This document shows, piece after piece, positions 29,322 through 38,403 of a stretch of 64,000 bases of DNA. The DNA is from Nocardia arizonensis (GTDB lineage: Bacteria; Actinomycetota; Actinomycetes; Mycobacteriales; Mycobacteriaceae): contig NZ_LGYZ01000078.1 in the NCBI RefSeq assembly GCF_001310275.1, positions 1 to 64,000 on the forward strand, in the 5' to 3' direction. A program made the position numbers and the translations under genes. The first letter of the stretch is position 1. The number at the start of each line of letters is the position of its first letter. A model generated the notes under the pieces. It made no database searches. It had not been told where the DNA came from and saw only the letters and a list, made by a program, of their open reading frames with translations.

Positions 29322-29930
29322 TCAGGCGCGCGGGGTGACGCCGAGCAGGACCGCGAGCACCTGCCGGAGGCGGTCGACGTCGCCGTGGATGCCCGCGGCC
29401 CGGTCGTTGTAGAGGAACGCCTCGCCCAGGCGCACCAGCGCATAGGCCAGCAGCGGGCGTTCGAGCGGCGGCCGGTAGCCGTCCTCTTCCTCGACGCGGG
29501 CGATCAGCGTCTCCACCGCGGCGACGACCCGTGGCTGCACGGGTCCGTCGCTCGCGGTGATGATGCGCAGTCCGTAGATGGGTTCGTGTTCGAAGTAGCG
29601 CCGGAAGGGTTCGTTGTCGGATTCCCAGCGCGCCACCCGGTCGAAGACGTCGAGAATGCGGGCCGCGCCGCGGGAGCGGCTGCGGGCGTCGGCTCGGTCG
29701 AGCATGCGCTGGTGTTCGGCGGCGAGCATGGTGCCGAGCAGGCCGTCACGAGAGCCGAACCAGCGGTAGACGGACGCGCGGCTGAGTCCGAGTTCGGCCG
29801 CGATGGCCTGGACGTCGACGCGTTCGCCCGCGAGGAAGGCGCGGCGAGTGAGATCGAGGACCTGCTCCCTGGTCGCGGAGGCCGGCCGTCCCGGGGATCG
29901 GGTCGAGGAACGCCGCGTGGAGGTACTCAT
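29322..29930 (-). CDS. TetR-family regulator, QsdR-like
   Basis: 202 aa. The N-terminal HTH VDVQAIAAELGLSRASVYRWFGSRDGL is at about 37-63. The C-terminal domain (RYFEHEPIYGLRIITASDGPVQPRVV, LLAYALVRLGEAFLYND) resembles the QsdR ligand domain. Convergent with the acyl-ACP desaturase gene, which may be a target. A 20-bp inverted repeat 11 nt upstream of its start suggests autoregulation. The ligand is unknown, possibly an acyl compound. Confidence 0.88.
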   Translation of the reverse strand: MSTSTRRSSTRSPGRPASATREQVLDLTRRAFLAGERVDVQAIAAELGLSRASVYRWFGSRDGLLGTMLAAEHQRMLDRADARSRSRGAARILDVFDRVARWESDNEPFRRYFEHEPIYGLRIITASDGPVQPRVVAAVETLIARVEEEDGYRPPLERPLLAYALVRLGEAFLYNDRAAGIHGDVDRLRQVLAVLLGVTPRA

Positions 29931-29941
29931 CGAAGAAATAG

Positions 29942-29961
29942 TACACGAAGGCGTGCGTGTA
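29942..29961. promoter_or_regulatory. Inverted repeat upstream of the TetR gene (putative operator)
   Basis: TACACG-N8-CGTGTA, 20 bp with perfect 6-bp arms, just outside the TetR start codon. Size and place match autoregulatory TetR sites. Confidence 0.5.
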
Positions 29962-30222
29962 TCGAATTGTCATCGGGAATCGGGTGGACCGGCGGGTCCC
30001 ACTTTAGAGACGCAGTGTGCGAGATGTACTTTACGGGGGTCCGCCGCAACCCTACCCACCCCTCATTACGGCATGGACACGGCCGCCCGGATCGGGATCG
30101 GCAGGCGGGATTCGGCCATTACCATCTGCCCAAGGGACGATCCGTGACGACGAGGTCGCTGGTCGCTCCCGTCCGGGGACGGTATGCGTCGGCCGCCGCG
30201 AACGACGCGGGACGAGGGCCGG

Positions 30223-30642
30223 ATGATGCGTCGGATTCGAAAGGCAACGATGTTTCGGGCGGGTGCGGTGACCGCCGTCGCCGCGGCCTGCCTCGGCGCA
30301 CCGCTGCCGCATCCGGCCCGCGCCGCGGCCACCGTCACCAGGATCGGCATCCTCTACGACCTCAACTACGGTCCACTGACCAATTTCGGCGACGGCGGCT
30401 GCTCCTACACCGTCCGAGCGGTCCTGACCAGCGCGGTGGGTCCGGTGTCGCTGTACGACAACGGAATACTGTTCGCCACGGTCGAACCCACCGGCGGTGT
30501 CGCCATCGCGAAGTGGGTCCCCCCGAGTCGGGGTCGCCACACCATCACCGCGACGCAGGCTCCCGACGCCGCCGTCACCGCCGCCGTTGACGCCTTCGTC
30601 GGCGTCGGGATGCCCATCGGCACGGCCTGCCTGGTCATCTGA
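30223..30642 (+). CDS. Small secreted protein, Ig-like fold likely
   Basis: 139 aa from ATG 30223 (a second ATG follows at once). A basic start (MMRRIRKATMFR), a hydrophobic stretch and ...HPARAAA form a signal peptide cleaved near residue 33. The mature part has two Cys (GGCSYTV and TACLVI) and beta-rich text, AVGPVSLYDNGILFATVEPTGG and GRHTITATQ, like bacterial Ig-like domains in secreted actinobacterial proteins. No catalytic motif. Convergent with the regulator that follows. Confidence 0.7.
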   Translation: MMRRIRKATMFRAGAVTAVAAACLGAPLPHPARAAATVTRIGILYDLNYGPLTNFGDGGCSYTVRAVLTSAVGPVSLYDNGILFATVEPTGGVAIAKWVPPSRGRHTITATQAPDAAVTAAVDAFVGVGMPIGTACLVI

Positions 30643-30691
30643 CACGGCTCGCATCGCGAGCCGCCGAGGTCCACGGTCGCCGACCGTGAGG

Positions 30692-31852
30692 TCAGCTCGC
30701 GGGCGGCGGCGGGAGACCGGGCGGCCGGGCTTGGCGGGCGAGCAGTTCGAAGACCAGTTCGGTGTCGCCGATGCGCAGCACCGCGCCGTCGGCGAGCGCC
30801 ATGCTGTCGATGACGCGCACGCCGTCGACGTAGACGCCATTGGAGGACAGCAGATCCTTGACGACATAGGCCGGTCCGGTATCGACCACGACCGCGTGGT
30901 GTCGGCTGACCTTGCCGTCGTCGAGGGCGATGTCGTTGTCGCGCAGGCGGCCGATGCGGGTGAAACGGCCACGCACCGGATGGCGGTGGCCCTCGGCGTC
31001 ACGCAGGGCCGCGAGGTGACCGCCCGCGCCCTGATCGATGATGGTGGTCATCCTCGTGGCCGAGGCCGCGCCCGCGGCGTTCGCGGTGAGCGGTTCCTGG
31101 CGCAGGATGCGGGCCTCGAGTTCGCGCAGCGGCGGGCCGGGGTCGATGCCGAGTTCGTCGGCCAGCGTCGCGCGCAACCGCCGGGCCGCGTCCAGTGCGT
31201 CGGATTGCCGCCCGTCGATGTAGAGCGCGGTGATGAGTTGCTGCCACAGCGGTTCCCGCAGCGGATGTTCGGTGACCAGATGCGACAGCTCCGACACCAC
31301 CGCCGCCGCGCGCCCCTGGGCGATATCGGCTTCGGCGCGGGCCTCGATCGCACTCATCCGGTCGTCGTCGAGTACCGCCGCGTACGCCTCGGCGAAGGCG
31401 AGTCCGCGCAGGTCGGCGAGCACCGGCCCGCGCCACTGCGCCAGCGCCTCCGACAACAGGTCGCTCGCCGCGCGGAACCGCCCCGCCGCCAGCGCCCGTA
31501 CCCCCGATTCCATTCCGGTGCGGAACCGCTGCGCGTCGACGGCGCCTTCGGCGACCGTAATCCGATATCCCGCGCCGACCTGCGCCAGCGCCGATCGCGC
31601 GTCGATACCCGCTTCGCGCAGCGGTTTCCGCAGATTCGACACGATGGTGTGCAGACTGGCCCGCACATCCGGCGGCTGATTCGCCTCCCACACCGCTTGC
31701 GCCAGCGAATCCACCGACACCGGACGATTGGCGTTGATCACCAGATAGGCGAGCACCGCCCGCTGTTTCGGGCCACCGAGCGCACGCGCGGCACCGTCGA
31801 TGGTCAGTTCCACCGGTCCGAGTACGCCGAATCGCGCCCGTTCCTCAGCCAT
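30692..31852 (-). CDS. EmbR-like transcription regulator (wHTH-BTAD-FHA)
   Basis: 386 aa from ATG 31852, which has GAGGAG 7 nt upstream. Domains: OmpR/SARP-type winged helix at about 5-95 (GGPKQRAVLAYLVI); bacterial transcriptional activation domain at about 100-245 (FRTGMESGVRALAAGRF, YIDGRQSDALDAARRLR, LADELGIDPGPPLREL); FHA domain at about 285-370 (IGRLRDNDIALDDGKVSRHH, SSNGVYVDG). In mycobacteria EmbR is phosphorylated by the kinase PknH and activates cell-wall genes; FHA binds phosphothreonine. A PknH-like kinase lies 4.7 kb away at 36581 on the same strand, a plausible partner. Confidence 0.92.
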   Translation of the reverse strand: MAEERARFGVLGPVELTIDGAARALGGPKQRAVLAYLVINANRPVSVDSLAQAVWEANQPPDVRASLHTIVSNLRKPLREAGIDARSALAQVGAGYRITVAEGAVDAQRFRTGMESGVRALAAGRFRAASDLLSEALAQWRGPVLADLRGLAFAEAYAAVLDDDRMSAIEARAEADIAQGRAAAVVSELSHLVTEHPLREPLWQQLITALYIDGRQSDALDAARRLRATLADELGIDPGPPLRELEARILRQEPLTANAAGAASATRMTTIIDQGAGGHLAALRDAEGHRHPVRGRFTRIGRLRDNDIALDDGKVSRHHAVVVDTGPAYVVKDLLSSNGVYVDGVRVIDSMALADGAVLRIGDTELVFELLARQARPPGLPPPPAS

Positions 31853-32154
31853 GGCGAACTCCTCACGACGCGGCCCGCGAGCCGGAAAGGTCGCGATGAG
31901 CCGAATCCGGGCATTGCCGGGTACGTGCCCCGCGCCCGCGGCGTTCCAATCGTATACGGGCGGCGAAGTCCTCGGGACAGCGAACTCGCGGTCGCCCTCC
32001 GGGCGAGCCTCGTCGGCGGCCGTCGGCCCTCGCCTGCCCGCGATCGACGGGGGCGGGACGGTTCGGGCGACCGGTCGTGCAGCGGGCATCGTTGCTGGAC
32101 ACAGGCTTTCGGCGACCCCGGCGCATATCGGCCGCTACTGCTACGCTCAGCACG
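31853..32154. promoter_or_regulatory. Divergent intergenic region with an extended -10 (TGCTACGCT) at 32139-32147
   Basis: 302 bp between the minus-strand EmbR-like gene and the + strand gene at 32155. TACGCT (32142-32147), with TG one base upstream, ends 7 nt before the GTG start, so that transcript would be leaderless, as is common in this group. I see no clear promoter for the EmbR-like gene and no other feature. Confidence 0.4.
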
Positions 32155-32706
32155 GTGTTCGTGCAGTACTACTTCGCACTGGGCGAATCCGATGCCACCG
32201 CGGTGCACCGGGTACGTGAAACAGTGCGTTTCTTCCTGGGTTGCCGGGAAGTGGACACCGCGGAGTCGGAACACGGTTTTCTGGTCGTTCCGGGACATGC
32301 CGCCGATCACCGCGCAGTCGCGGAATTGATGGCGGAGGCATCACGCAACGCGAATCGGGCCACCGAAGTGCCGGACCGCCATCTCATCACCCCGATGCTC
32401 GGATTCGATTACGCCTGCGCGTGGAACCACGCCACCGAGCCACGGTGCCCGCGTTGCGCGACGCCGCTGGAGGGATGGGACGGCGAGGAGTGGATGTACG
32501 GTGCCGAACCCTTCGAGACCTGCGCTGTCTGCGAGTACACCGCGCTGATCGGCGACTGGGACCTGACCAATTCTCTCTTCGCGAAGACGAATTGCGGTGT
32601 GGCGCTGCTCGATTGGCCCAGTCTGTGGGAGTGCGCCGATGACGTGCACCGGCAGGCGCTGCATCTGATAGGGCACCGCCCGCGCTATCTCTACGGCGCC
32701 GTGTAG
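32155..32706 (+). CDS. Hypothetical protein with a zinc-ribbon-like CxxC pair
   Basis: 183 aa from GTG 32155. The N-terminal part has VRETVRFFLGCREVDTAESEHGFLV. A central CPRCATPL...CAVCEY pair looks like a zinc ribbon, and the C-terminal half is Trp-rich (GDWDLTNSLF, LLDWPSLWECAD). Soluble, no signal peptide. The family is not recognised. It stands alone between the EmbR-like regulator and an oxidoreductase. Confidence 0.65.
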   Translation: MFVQYYFALGESDATAVHRVRETVRFFLGCREVDTAESEHGFLVVPGHAADHRAVAELMAEASRNANRATEVPDRHLITPMLGFDYACAWNHATEPRCPRCATPLEGWDGEEWMYGAEPFETCAVCEYTALIGDWDLTNSLFAKTNCGVALLDWPSLWECADDVHRQALHLIGHRPRYLYGAV

Positions 32707-32765
32707 CGGCGACGGCACCGGGCGAGTCGTGCGCCCGCGCGCGACGGTCGTGGTATCGAGGACCG

Positions 32766-34319
32766 ATGACCTCGACACGAACCTCCTACGACGTCGTTGT
32801 GGTCGGCGGTGGCCACAACGGCCTGGTCGCCGCCGCCTATCTCGCCCGCGCGGGGCGGTCGGTGCTGCTGCTCGAACGCCGTGACCAGCTCGGCGGGGCG
32901 GCGGTCTCGGCGCGGCTGTTCCCGGGCGTGGACGCGCGGGTGTCACGGTATGCCTACCTGGTCAGCCTCCTGCCGCAGCGCATCGTGGCCGATCTGGGCC
33001 TGAGTTTCCGCACCCTGCGCCGCCGCATCTCCTCCTACACGCCGGTGGGCGCGAGCGGACTGCTGGTCGACACCGCCGACGAGGCGCGCACCCGCGAGAG
33101 CTTCCGCCGCGTGACCGGTTCCGACCGCGATTTCGACGCGTGGCGCGACTTCTACGCCGCGACCCAACGCCTGGCACGACGGGTGTTCCCCACTCTGACC
33201 GAGCCGTTGCCGACTCGGGACCGGCTGCGCACGATCGTCGACGACGCCCCGATGTGGGACGCCGTGTTCGAACGTCCACTCGGCGAGACCATCGAGGCCC
33301 GCTTCGCCGACGACACCGTACGCGGTGTCGTCATGACCGACGCGCTGATCGGCACCTTCACCCACGCCCATGATCCGTCGCTGCGCCAGAACCGCTGTTT
33401 CCTCTACCACGTCATCGGCGGCGGCACCGGGGATTGGGACGTACCGGTCGGCGGCATGGGCGCGCTCACCGACGCACTCGCCGCGGCGGCGCGCGCGGCG
33501 GTTGCCGATATCGCCATCGGATGCCAGGTCACCGGCATCGAGACCGACGGCGTCACCGCCGAGGTGCGCCATACCGGCGGTGCGGTCGGCGCGCGCCACG
33601 TGCTGGTCAATGCCGCGCCCGACGAACTCGCCCGGTTGCTCGGCGATCCGCCGGCGCCGAAACCCGAGGGCAGCCAACTGAAGATCAATATGGTGCTGGA
33701 CCGGCTGCCGCGCCTGCGTGACCCGTCCGTCGACCCGTCGGAGGCGTTCGCGGGCACCTTTCACATCGCCGAATCCTACGATCAGCTGGAGCGGGCCTAT
33801 CGCGAGGCGGACAGCGGTGGCATGCCGTCGGCCCCGCCGTCGGAGATCTACTGTCACACACTCACCGATCCCTCGATCCTGTCCGGCGAGGCCGCCGCGC
33901 GCGGAATGCACACCATGACCCTGTTCGGATTGCACACGCCCGCACGGTTGTTCGAGCGCGGTCCCGAGCGAACCCGGGCCGACCTGGTCGCCGCGACACT
34001 GGCCCAATTGGATTCGGTACTGGCCGAACCCATCGCCGATTGCCTGGCCCGTGACGCCGACGCGAACCCGTGCCTGGAAGCCCGGTCACCGCTCGACCTC
34101 GAACGCGAGGTCGGCCTGCCCGGCGGCCACATCTTCCACCGCGACCTCGCCTTCCCCTATGCCGCCGACGACGCGGACGATCCGGCCGGGCGTTGGGGCG
34201 TGGCGACCAAACACCGGAATATCCTGCTGTGCGGGGCGGGCGCGGTCCGCGGCGGCGGGGTCAGCGGCATACCTGGACACAACGCGGCCATGGCGGTGCT
34301 GGAGAGCCGCGGCGACTGA
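32766..34319 (+). CDS. FAD-dependent oxidoreductase, phytoene-desaturase/PYROXD2-like
   Basis: 517 aa. The N-terminal dinucleotide fold VVVVGGGHNGLVAAAYLARAG continues into LLLERRDQLGGAA. Mid-protein DVPVGGMGALTDALAAAARA and the C-terminal LLCGAGAVRGGGVSGIPGHNAA are the FAD-binding ends of the phytoene-dehydrogenase superfamily. No crtB or other carotenoid gene is nearby, and the protein resembles the PYROXD2-like branch, whose bacterial substrates are mostly unknown. Confidence 0.88.
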   Translation: MTSTRTSYDVVVVGGGHNGLVAAAYLARAGRSVLLLERRDQLGGAAVSARLFPGVDARVSRYAYLVSLLPQRIVADLGLSFRTLRRRISSYTPVGASGLLVDTADEARTRESFRRVTGSDRDFDAWRDFYAATQRLARRVFPTLTEPLPTRDRLRTIVDDAPMWDAVFERPLGETIEARFADDTVRGVVMTDALIGTFTHAHDPSLRQNRCFLYHVIGGGTGDWDVPVGGMGALTDALAAAARAAVADIAIGCQVTGIETDGVTAEVRHTGGAVGARHVLVNAAPDELARLLGDPPAPKPEGSQLKINMVLDRLPRLRDPSVDPSEAFAGTFHIAESYDQLERAYREADSGGMPSAPPSEIYCHTLTDPSILSGEAAARGMHTMTLFGLHTPARLFERGPERTRADLVAATLAQLDSVLAEPIADCLARDADANPCLEARSPLDLEREVGLPGGHIFHRDLAFPYAADDADDPAGRWGVATKHRNILLCGAGAVRGGGVSGIPGHNAAMAVLESRGD

Positions 34320-34431
34320 CGGTGCGCCCGCGCGAGTTCTCCACATTCGCCACGTGATTCGCCTGTTCTATTGCGGCCATGTCGATTTCGTGCGCGGAGC
34401 CCTCGACGCCGGCGGGTGCGCGGCCCGGGGC

Positions 34432-35529
34432 TCACAGCGGCGGGAAACGCAGAACCCGGTCGTCGCCACCGCGGATGTCGCCGCGCCCGTCGGTATTCGA
34501 CGTCGTCAGCCACAGCGCGCCGTCCGGCGCCACGGCCACGGTCCGCAGGCGGCCGTAGGTATCGCGCAGCCGGTAATCGGTCTCGCCGAGCGCCTCGCCC
34601 GACAGGCGGGCGGTCCACAGGCGCCGTCCGCGCAGGGCCGCCACGTAGAGGGTGTCGCCCGCGATGGCGATACCCGAGGGCGACGCCTCGGCGGTCGACC
34701 AGGTCAGCAGCGGCTCGGCGTATCCGCGATCGGCTCCGCCGCGGCCTTCGACGATGGGCCATCCGTAATTCGCGCCGGGCCGGATGAGATTGATCTCGTC
34801 GAACCGGTTCTGGCCGAATTCGGCGGCGAACAACCGGCCCGCGCGATCCCAGGCCAATCCCTGCACATTGCGGTGCCCGAGGCTGTAGACCGGCGATCCG
34901 GTGGTCGGATTGTCCGCCGCGGGAAGGCCTGCGGGGGTCAGGCGCAGAATCTTGCCGTTCGGCGAGGCCGGATCCTGTGCCCGGTCGGACTGTCCCGCGT
35001 CGCCGGTGCCCACATACAGCAGACCGTCGGGCCCGAAGGCTATGCGGCCGCCATTGTGGTTGCCCGCCTTGGCGATTCCGGTGAAGATCGGCTCCGTCGC
35101 GCCGTCGAGCCGGAAACGCGCGATCCGGTTGTCCTCGTTGGAGGTGAAATAGGCGTAGATGTAACGGCTTTCGGCATAGTCCGGCGCGAGCGCGAGCCCA
35201 AGCAATCCGCCCTCGCCGCGCGCGATGACGCCGGGCACCTGATACACCTGCTCGGCCGGACCCGTCGGCGTCACTCGCAGAATCCGCCCGGTGTCGCGTT
35301 CGGCCACGAGTACGGCGCCGTCGGGCAGGAAGGCCAGCCCCCACGGCACCCGTAGCCCTTCGGCGACGGCCGTGCCCGCGCCGAATCCGGGAACACCGGT
35401 CGCCGTCGTCGTCGCCGTCGTCGTCGCGGGACCGGCCGGACTCCGGCTCTGCGACCCCGGGGAGCATCCTGCCATCGCCGCGGCGCACAGCAGCGCCGCG
35501 AACGCCGTCGTCGCCAACCGCCTCGCCAC
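34432..35529 (-). CDS. Secreted PQQ-dependent sugar dehydrogenase-like lipoprotein
   Basis: 365 aa from GTG 35529, which shares one base with the upstream stop (TAGTG). Signal peptide with lipobox AAMAGCSPG (lipid-anchored Cys about 21), a Thr/Ala low-complexity linker (PATTTATTTATG), then a six-bladed beta-propeller of the glucose/sorbosone dehydrogenase family: VPWGLAFLPDGAVLVAERD, GGLLGLALAPDY, KAGNHNGGRIAFGPDGLLYVGTGD, GHRNVQGLAWD, GANYGWPIVEG. It acts outside the membrane. PQQ synthesis genes are not seen, and many actinobacterial members have unproven activity. Confidence 0.88.
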   Translation of the reverse strand: MARRLATTAFAALLCAAAMAGCSPGSQSRSPAGPATTTATTTATGVPGFGAGTAVAEGLRVPWGLAFLPDGAVLVAERDTGRILRVTPTGPAEQVYQVPGVIARGEGGLLGLALAPDYAESRYIYAYFTSNEDNRIARFRLDGATEPIFTGIAKAGNHNGGRIAFGPDGLLYVGTGDAGQSDRAQDPASPNGKILRLTPAGLPAADNPTTGSPVYSLGHRNVQGLAWDRAGRLFAAEFGQNRFDEINLIRPGANYGWPIVEGRGGADRGYAEPLLTWSTAEASPSGIAIAGDTLYVAALRGRRLWTARLSGEALGETDYRLRDTYGRLRTVAVAPDGALWLTTSNTDGRGDIRGGDDRVLRFPPL

Positions 35530-36461
35530 TACAGTCCGCCGAGCTGGGTCAGCACCTCGAGTGCCACGTCGACGGCGCGCCACATCACGTCGATCTCCTG
35601 TTCGGCCGCGGGAGCCAGAGTCGGGTCCTGCAAGGCGAGACCGTTGGCGAAGATGGCGACATTCGCGCCCGAATCGGCCAGCCGCAACAGCGCCCCGCTG
35701 CCAACGCCCGCGCCGAACACCGCGTCCAAGCCCTCGCCCACGAAGTAGAAACGCCACAGCGGACCGAGGTCGCCGCCGTAGACGTCCCTGGTGGACGCGA
35801 CGATCAACTGACCGTGCGCGGCAATGGAATCCACGATCTCGAAATTGTCGGGCGCGTTGGCCGGGGTGGCGCGCACGTCCGCGAGTGAGTACGCCAGGTC
35901 CACGCTGAGGTGGGCGTTGTATCCGGCCATCGCGACTCGCGCGGGCGACAGTTCACACTGCCGGGCGAGCGCGAAATAGTGCGCCCACTGCGGCTGCGCC
36001 TGTGCCCCGGTGAATTCGGCGCGCAGATTGTCCAGGAACCGCGACAGCAGCGCCAGACTGATGCGATGCGCCCATTCGGCATCGACGAACGCCGCCGGAT
36101 CGCGCTGCATCGGCATGACCGCCGCCTGTTCGACGGCGTCGAGCCCGAGCGGCAGCAGACCGCGCCGATCCCGATGGCGCACAAGAATTTCGGTGATCCG
36201 ACGATGCTGGTCCACCGCCTGCTCGAGCCGCTGCAAGGATGATCCGGTGAGCGTAGCGGTATCGGCGAGCTCCGCGATCTCACGCACCTCCGCGCCACTG
36301 AGCGCCGATCCGCACGCCCGATCGACCTCCGCCGCGCCCGCACCCGGCGCACCGACGGTGAGCGCGGTCAACGTTACCAGCAGCGCGCCGATCGCGCTGA
36401 ACCGCGCCACGACGGGCCTGCCGGTACGCTGCGGCTGAATTAGCTTGCGGGCGTTGGTCAT
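35529..36461 (-). CDS. Secreted DUF5995-family protein
   Basis: 310 aa. Signal peptide at about 1-43 (FSAIGALLVTLTALTVGAPGAGAAE). The mature part is helical with WAHYFALARQ, RVAMAGYNAHLSVDLAYSLADV (the conserved Asn/His-containing DUF5995 helix) and a C-terminal DVMWRAVDVALEVL. Function unknown. Cotranscribed with and overlapping the sugar-dehydrogenase-like lipoprotein gene, so the two may act together at the cell surface. Confidence 0.78.
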   Translation of the reverse strand: MTNARKLIQPQRTGRPVVARFSAIGALLVTLTALTVGAPGAGAAEVDRACGSALSGAEVREIAELADTATLTGSSLQRLEQAVDQHRRITEILVRHRDRRGLLPLGLDAVEQAAVMPMQRDPAAFVDAEWAHRISLALLSRFLDNLRAEFTGAQAQPQWAHYFALARQCELSPARVAMAGYNAHLSVDLAYSLADVRATPANAPDNFEIVDSIAAHGQLIVASTRDVYGGDLGPLWRFYFVGEGLDAVFGAGVGSGALLRLADSGANVAIFANGLALQDPTLAPAAEQEIDVMWRAVDVALEVLTQLGGL

Positions 36462-36580
36462 CACGGCTCCCTGCGCTGGTCGGCGACTGGTGCGGACGGC
36501 GGAACACCCGTTCGAACTCCGGGCGCAGCAGAGCCTAGCGAATCGCAGGCCGATCCGCATGCGCGCCTGCGCGCGCCGGA

Positions 36581-38320
36581 TCAGGAGGACTTGCGCAGGG
36601 TGCCGTTGATGGAGCCGCCGAGCAGACCGGGCGTGCTGTAACCGAGGGTGCCGTCCTTGTGCAGGGTCACCGTCGAGTTCGCGCCGTCGTCGGCGCAGTC
36701 GGCGCCGGTGCTGTTGGCGTGGTCGAGTGCGGCCTTGAAGGTGATGGTGGTCTCGGTCACCCCCGTGAGCGTCTCCACCCGCGCGCATTTCGTCCCCAGT
36801 AGTCTGCCGGTATTGGACGAGGTCGCGGCCTCGTCTCCGACAGTGCCGCCGTGGATGGTGAGTTCGATGTCGAATCCGACGAGGCCGTCGTTGGCGGTGC
36901 CGCGCCAACTGCCGATGAAGGCATCGGGAATGGACCTGTCCGATCCCGCCTCGGTGGTCACGGTCGATTCGCCCGCGGTCGACTCCGCCGATTCGGTATC
37001 GGTGGTCTCCTCGTAGCTGGTCTCGCTGTTCGACGCCGAATCCGATGCGCCGCCCCGCAATTGGTTGCCGATCAAGAACGCGCCCGCCGCGACGACGAGT
37101 GCGACGACGACCAAGCCGACGATCAGTCCCGCGCGGGTGCGGTCTCGGCGCGGTGGCTCGGATGTCGTTTCGGCGGAGCGCGGCTCGGACCGCGGCGACA
37201 TGTGGTCGCCCCACGGCTGATTCGGCCGATCCTGTCGCGGGTTCTGCCGGGTTTGCGCCGCGGAACGCGGACCCGAATCGTCCGGTCCGCGGGTCTGGCC
37301 CGCGACCCAGGTCGGGGTGGAGGCCGGATAGCGCGGACCGGAGACCGGGGCGGTGGCGGTCGAGATCGGCGGCGGGGTGTAAGGGCCGTGACCCGGCGCG
37401 GACGCCCGCGAGGGCGGGACCACGTCGTGTGTTCCCGAATCGAGGTCGAGCAATTGCACCGCGCGCCTGCTGACCTCGTGCAGTACCGGATTCGGCAACC
37501 AGCCGCTGTCGTCGGGCACGCCGATTCGGCTCAACTCGTCCAGCAGTTGCCGCGGCGTCGGCCGCGCGTCGACCTGTTTGGTCAGACAGGCGGCGATGAG
37601 CGGCCGTAACCGCGCGGGCACATCGTCGAGCCGCGGTTGCTCGTATACCACCCGCCACAGCATCTGCACCGTGTCGCCGGTGCCGAAGGGGCCGTGTCCG
37701 GTGGCGGCGAACACCAGGACGCCGCCGAAGGCGAAGATATCGCTGGCGGGCACGACCGGCTCTCCGGTGACCTGTTCCGGGCACATGAATCCGGGCGACC
37801 CGATGACTTTGCCGGTGGTCGTCAGCGCCGTGTCCTCCACGGCGCGCGCGATTCCGAAATCGATCACCTTGGGCCCGTCGAGGGCCAGCAGCACGTTCGA
37901 GGGTTTCAGGTCGCGGTGGATCACACCCGCGTCGTGGATGGCGGCCAGCGCCTCGGCCAGGCCGCGCGCCAGCACCAGGACGGCGTCCTCGGTGAAGGTG
38001 CCGAACCGTTCCACCGCTTCGGCCAGGGAGAATCCCGCCACGTATCCGGTGGCCAGCCACGGTGGGTCCGCGTCGACGTCGGCGTCGAGCACCGGCGCGG
38101 TGAAGGCCCCGCCGACGCGGCGCGCCGCGGTCACCTCGCGGCGGAACCGCATGCGGAATTCGCCGTCGCCGATCAGGTCCGGCCGGATCACCTTCACCGC
38201 GACCGTGCGGCCGCCGGCATTGCGCCCCAGGTACACCCGGCCCATACCGCCTGCGCCGAGGACCCCGAGCAGCCGGTAGTCCCCGATCCGTCGCGGATCG
38301 TCCATGCCAAGCGGTTGCAT
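36581..38320 (-). CDS. Receptor-type Ser/Thr protein kinase (PknH-like)
   Basis: 579 aa from ATG 38320 (AAAGG upstream); an in-frame start 22 codons earlier is less likely. The kinase domain covers about 12-275: GAGGMGRVYLG, VAVKVI, IHRDLKPSNVLL, KVIDFGIA and GSPGFMCPEQ, all catalytic residues present. A Pro-rich juxtamembrane linker, one transmembrane helix (399-418), an acidic Ser/Thr stalk and an outer domain of about 115 residues with two Cys follow. Likely senses an external signal and phosphorylates regulators; the FHA-containing EmbR-like protein encoded at 30692 is a natural candidate. Confidence 0.93.
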   Translation of the reverse strand: MQPLGMDDPRRIGDYRLLGVLGAGGMGRVYLGRNAGGRTVAVKVIRPDLIGDGEFRMRFRREVTAARRVGGAFTAPVLDADVDADPPWLATGYVAGFSLAEAVERFGTFTEDAVLVLARGLAEALAAIHDAGVIHRDLKPSNVLLALDGPKVIDFGIARAVEDTALTTTGKVIGSPGFMCPEQVTGEPVVPASDIFAFGGVLVFAATGHGPFGTGDTVQMLWRVVYEQPRLDDVPARLRPLIAACLTKQVDARPTPRQLLDELSRIGVPDDSGWLPNPVLHEVSRRAVQLLDLDSGTHDVVPPSRASAPGHGPYTPPPISTATAPVSGPRYPASTPTWVAGQTRGPDDSGPRSAAQTRQNPRQDRPNQPWGDHMSPRSEPRSAETTSEPPRRDRTRAGLIVGLVVVALVVAAGAFLIGNQLRGGASDSASNSETSYEETTDTESAESTAGESTVTTEAGSDRSIPDAFIGSWRGTANDGLVGFDIELTIHGGTVGDEAATSSNTGRLLGTKCARVETLTGVTETTITFKAALDHANSTGADCADDGANSTVTLHKDGTLGYSTPGLLGGSINGTLRKSS

Positions 38321-38403
38321 CGCGAGCCTTTGTTCCCTTCGGATGAATCGAGCTTCCGAAAGGCTACCTATCCGGCTCCCGTCCACCCAGATCTATTGTG
38401 CGG

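Noticed and set aside
32766..34319. Carotenoid phytoene desaturase
   Set aside because: No crtB, crtE or other carotenoid gene nearby, and the sequence is nearer to the PYROXD2-like branch.
36462..38060. N-terminal extension joining the DUF5995 frame to an 843-codon open frame
   Set aside because: The extra part is antisense-independent noise overlapping the kinase gene in another frame; the real protein starts with a signal peptide at 36461.
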